DNA from: Paramagnetospirillum marisnigri
GTDB taxonomy: Bacteria; Pseudomonadota; Alphaproteobacteria; Rhodospirillales; Magnetospirillaceae
DNA: 64,000 nt
Reading direction: 5' to 3'
NCBI RefSeq assembly: GCF_001650715.1
Contig: NZ_LWQT01000028.1
Span: forward strand, 1-64,000
This document shows positions 63,129-64,000 of the stretch, piece by piece. The notes below the pieces were generated by a model. It was not told the DNA's origin. It searched no databases and saw nothing but the letters and a program-made list of their open reading frames with translations. Positions within the stretch are counted from its first letter, which is position 1. Each line of letters starts with the position of its first letter. Position numbers and translations under genes: made by a program.

Positions 63129-63722
63129 CTAGAACCGACGTCTTGCCCGCAGGGCGGCGGTGATGGTGCCCTCGTCCAGGTGGTCCAACTCGCCGCCCAC
63201 CGGCACGCCATGGGCCAGGCCGGTGACCGAGACGGCGCAATCGGCCAGGTGGTCGGCGATGTAATGGGCGGTGGTCTGGCCCTCTACCGTGGCCGGGGTG
63301 GCCAGGATCACCTCGGCCACGGCCGCGTCGCGGGCGCGCTCCACCAGTCGGGCGATGCCCAGGTCCTCGGGGCCCACCCCGTCCAGGGCGGAAAGCAGGC
63401 CGCCGAGGACGGCGTAGCGGCCCTTGAAGCTGCCGGTGCGTTCCATGGCCCACAGGGCGGCCACATCCTCGACCACGCAAAGCAGCGAGGCGTCGCGGCG
63501 GGGGTCGGCGCAGATGGCGCAAGGGGTAACGGTGTCGAAATTACCGCAGACCGGGCAGGTCTTGACCTTGTCGGCGGCCTCGGCCATGGCGGCGGCCAGG
63601 GGGATCAGCAGGCTTTCCCGCCGCTCCACCAAGCGCAGGGCGGCACGCCGCGCCGAGCGCGGTCCCAGTCCGGGCAACCGCGAAAGAAGTTGGATCAGGC
63701 GCTCGATCTCGGGTCCGACCAT
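63129..63722 (-). CDS. recR: Recombination protein RecR
   Basis: A 197-residue RecR. The helix-hairpin-helix is [19 protein letters not shown] (about residues 12-30), the zinc finger [19 protein letters not shown] (about 55-73), and the Toprim domain begins VVEDVAAL. It acts with RecF/RecO loading RecA at gaps. ATG 63722 begins the conserved part. ybaB lies upstream on this strand, the usual ybaB-recR pair, here separated by a 64-bp repeat. Confidence 0.95.
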   Translation of the reverse strand: MVGPEIERLIQLLSRLPGLGPRSARRAALRLVERRESLLIPLAAAMAEAADKVKTCPVCGNFDTVTPCAICADPRRDASLLCVVEDVAALWAMERTGSFKGRYAVLGGLLSALDGVGPEDLGIARLVERARDAAVAEVILATPATVEGQTTAHYIADHLADCAVSVTGLAHGVPVGGELDHLDEGTITAALRARRRF

Positions 63723-63793
63723 TTCGTTACCGTAAGGGTCCTTGCGGGTAAGAACCTGGGAATTGCTGGAGCAGACTGGACGCATTCCCTCAT

Positions 63794-63857
63794 GTCGTCA
63801 TTGCCGGGCTTGACCCGGCAATCCCTGGACCCCCGGGTCAGGCCCGGGGGTGACGGT
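63794..63857. repeat. 64-bp double-hairpin repeat, copy 3
   Basis: Same length and layout as copies 1 and 2: ATTGCCGGG/CCCGGCAAT first stem around CTTGA, CCCCCGGG/CCCGGGGG second stem, ends GTCGTCA/TGACGGT with one mismatch. The stem sequences differ from both other copies by paired changes. It lies between recR and ybaB. Confidence 0.88.
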
Positions 63858-63890
63858 GATGAGGCGGACCCAGAACGACTGAATTTCCCC

Positions 63891-64000
63891 TCAGAACGGC
63901 AGCTTGAAGCCCTCGGGCAGCGACAGGCCGCCGGTCAGCTTGGCCATTTCCTCGGCCATCAGGCTTTCGGCCTTGGTCTTGGCGTCGTTGAAGGCGGCCA
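63891..64000 (-). CDS. ybaB: YbaB/EbfC nucleoid-associated protein, 5' part outside window
   Basis: Only the C-terminal 35 or so codons are here: [20 protein letters not shown] followed by [15 protein letters not shown], the characteristic YbaB/EbfC ending. It binds DNA and is usually co-transcribed with recR and dnaX. The start lies right of the window. Confidence 0.9.
   Translation of the reverse strand, partial: AAFNDAKTKAESLMAEEMAKLTGGLSLPEGFKLPF

Noticed and set aside
1-64000. CRISPR array, tRNA or rRNA genes, prophage
   Set aside because: No regularly spaced repeats, cloverleaf or rRNA-like sequence, and no integrase or phage structural genes were seen.

Overview
The window looks like a chromosomal segment of a GC-rich alphaproteobacterium of the Rhodospirillales, most like Magnetospirillum/Paramagnetospirillum. 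The evidence is a set of typical proteins: a Fur without the C-terminal CxxC pairs, MucR, a PraR-type HTH regulator, malyl-CoA lyase and a tungsten-type aldehyde oxidoreductase operon. A SAM-II riboswitch in front of metK points the same way, as do three copies of a 64-bp double-hairpin repeat. The genus is inference. No rRNA, tRNA, CRISPR array, insertion sequence or prophage was seen, and no gene-free stretch exceeds 300 bases. About 65 genes fill the window, many with 4-base start/stop overlaps or convergent 3' overlaps.

Left part (1-23400): a cut DUF485 gene (the usual partner of acetate permease ActP) comes first. An aor operon follows on the minus strand: four-cluster ferredoxin, AOR catalytic subunit, FAD reductase, MoaD-like carrier and a small unknown. 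After an aldo/keto reductase and a divergent FkbM methyltransferase/glycosyltransferase pair comes feoABC, behind a promoter with a Fur-like palindrome. A DmeF-type metal exporter, a cheW-mcp pair, and a gatA/asparaginase/serine hydrolase run follow. Next are an HNH protein, a large AsmA-like (DUF748) envelope protein and a LuxR-type HTH stub.

Middle part (23400-46900): this is housekeeping. miaB-phoH-ybeY-corC-lnt is one tight operon (tRNA modification, ribosome maturation, lipoprotein acylation). praR-like, SAM-II/metK and trmB follow. A low-affinity phosphate module (DUF47-pit) faces pstB-phoU. Then come cobO, glnD, a probable ornithine-lipid pair (olsB-olsA), mucR-fur, a TusA-like protein, tsaB-rimI, a VanX-like dipeptidase and the arginine/redox operon argD-argF-hslO.

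Right part (46900-64000): a membrane-anchored dihaem peroxidase is joined to a Crp/Fnr regulator through a six-codon mini-ORF. Further genes are an orphan ABC-2 permease, recX, an MscS channel, arsC-like, a methyltransferase, an orphan TAXI binding protein and three genes of unknown function. Then come a quinone oxidoreductase, marR-mcl1, an M17 aminopeptidase, a GST, a DUF2283 pair, a lipoprotein, and recR followed by the cut end of ybaB/ebfC.

The best leads for new biology are structural: an intrinsic terminator for metK buried in the 5' coding sequence of trmB, the covarying 64-bp repeats, the mini-ORF between peroxidase and regulator, the 20-bp direct repeats flanking a small palindromic segment, and the unknown gene trio at 54904-57133. 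I did not find a clearly new multi-gene defence or metabolic system.
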